From Candidatus Sungbacteria bacterium RIFCSPLOWO2_01_FULL_47_10 (GTDB lineage: Bacteria > Patescibacteriota > Minisyncoccia > Sungbacterales > GWA2-42-14), in NCBI GenBank assembly GCA_001820675.1, contig MHQO01000070.1:1949-8490 (forward strand): DNA of 6,542 bases. The letters run 5' to 3'. Made by a program: the position numbers and the translations under genes. Under the pieces are notes generated by a model. The model saw only the letters and a list, made by a program, of their open reading frames with translations, made no database searches and had not been told where the DNA came from. Below, in pieces: positions 6,088 to 6,542 of this stretch. Within the stretch, counting starts at the first letter, position 1, and each line of letters begins with the position of its first letter.

Positions 6088-6094
6088 AATCATG
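6070..6094 (+). promoter_or_regulatory. Shared start-region element, copy 2
   Basis: This partner of 4677-4701 is 19/25 identical and ends in the aldolase ATG. Here it also contains the last five codons and stop of the 13-codon leader ORF. The reading frame through the element is the same in both copies (xLVI-stop), although the stop falls one codon earlier in copy 1 because of a C/T change. Arms CGGC (6067-6070) and GCCG (6080-6083) could form a small 4-bp hairpin here that copy 1 lacks. Confidence 0.5.
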
Positions 6095-6542
6095 CTTACG
6101 CTTCAGCAATATCAGGAAAAAGCGCTTCAGGGGGGGTGGGCGCTCGGTCATTTTAATATTTCAAATAGCGAACAGCTTCACGGAATTATGAATGCCGCAG
6201 TTTCGATGAAAAGCCCAATTTTAATTGGAACGTCCGAGGGAGAACGAAAGTTCATAGGGCTCAAACAGGCCGTATCGCTTGTACGCGCATTTCGCGAAGA
6301 AACGGGTATTCCTGTCTTTTTGAATGCCGATCACTCAAAGAGCGGGGAATCGGCAATTGCGGCAATTGATGCCGGATATGATTCTGTTCATATAGACGTT
6401 TCGCATCTGCCGTATGATGAAAATGTTAAAATTACAAATTATGTTCGGGAGCATGCAAAGATGACATTCAGGCCCGATATCGGAGAAATTCATGTTGAAG
6501 CAGAGCTCGGTCTTCTTCTTGGGGAATCCAAAATTCAAAAAG
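6092..6542 (+). CDS. Class II fructose-bisphosphate aldolase family protein, N-terminal 150 residues
   Basis: Class II (metal-dependent) aldolases cleave fructose or tagatose 1,6-bisphosphate into dihydroxyacetone phosphate and glyceraldehyde 3-phosphate. The frame is open from ATG 6092 to the window end, covering about half of a roughly 300-residue family member. Visible landmarks: the opening strand ALGHFNISNSEQLHGIMNAA (17-36); SPILIGTSEGERKF (41-54); VFLNADHSKS (75-84), where D80 and H81 match the catalytic Asp and zinc-binding His; AIDAGYDSVHIDVSHLPYDENV (91-112); and VEAELG (135-140), with the conserved Glu pair. Two oddities: the usual histidine two residues before the Asp (HxDH) is Asn here (NADH), and the stretch TFRPDIGEIH before VEAELG is about six residues longer than in typical members. 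Fructose versus tagatose specificity cannot be decided. An in-frame stop at 6074 excludes an earlier start. It has no ribosome site of its own and probably depends on the upstream short ORF. Confidence 0.88.
   Translation, partial: MLTLQQYQEKALQGGWALGHFNISNSEQLHGIMNAAVSMKSPILIGTSEGERKFIGLKQAVSLVRAFREETGIPVFLNADHSKSGESAIAAIDAGYDSVHIDVSHLPYDENVKITNYVREHAKMTFRPDIGEIHVEAELGLLLGESKIQK

Noticed and set aside
1..6542. CRISPR arrays, tRNA, rRNA, transposase or toxin-antitoxin genes
   Set aside because: No regularly spaced short repeats, cloverleaf, rRNA segment or transposase motif was found on either strand.

Overview
The window looks like part of a compact bacterial genome. It is tentatively assigned to the Candidate Phyla Radiation (Patescibacteria/Parcubacteria type). 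The reasons are the pairing of a large Ig/fibronectin repeat surface protein with small unrecognised membrane proteins, a PfkB sugar kinase beside a class II aldolase, short intergenic gaps, and main genes that almost all lack a Shine-Dalgarno site at their start. TGA ends the PfkB gene, so the TGA-recoded lineages (Gracilibacteria, SR1) are unlikely. The taxonomic call is inference, because no rRNA or other marker gene is present. All genes lie on the + strand and the longest non-coding gap is about 137 bases.

Left part (1-3401) is a cell-surface block. It opens with the C-terminal part of a large secreted or surface protein containing three tandem 185-residue Ig + FnIII units. Next is a 128-residue protein with one N-terminal membrane segment and a Ser/Pro-rich stalk. 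A 121-bp near-palindrome follows, resembling a miniature inverted-repeat element. The block ends with a 223-residue protein that has an N-terminal signal or anchor and a long helical, coiled-coil-like body.

The boundary (3402-3530) holds a good intrinsic terminator. Its 3' arm overlaps the -35 box of a well-formed promoter (TTGTAT-17-TATAAT) that lies so close to the next ATG that the transcript would be leaderless or nearly so.

Right part (3531-6542) is a putative sugar-metabolism block: a PfkB-family kinase, a 421-residue soluble protein I do not recognise, and the first 150 codons of a class II fructose-bisphosphate-type aldolase cut by the window edge. A PfkB kinase and a class II aldolase side by side suggest glycolysis or a related sugar-phosphate route, with the 421-residue protein a candidate partner.

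The most unusual signal is in the two gaps of the right block. Both share a 25-bp element that ends in the start codon of the following gene (19/25 identical, all six differences transitions). In both gaps this element contains the end of a short upstream reading frame that stops a few bases before the main ATG. In front of the aldolase gene that frame has a strong GAGGAG ribosome site. The site and its ATG are both buried in a hairpin whose other arm contains CCTCCTT, a copy of the anti-Shine-Dalgarno core. This looks like a translationally coupled leader-peptide switch.
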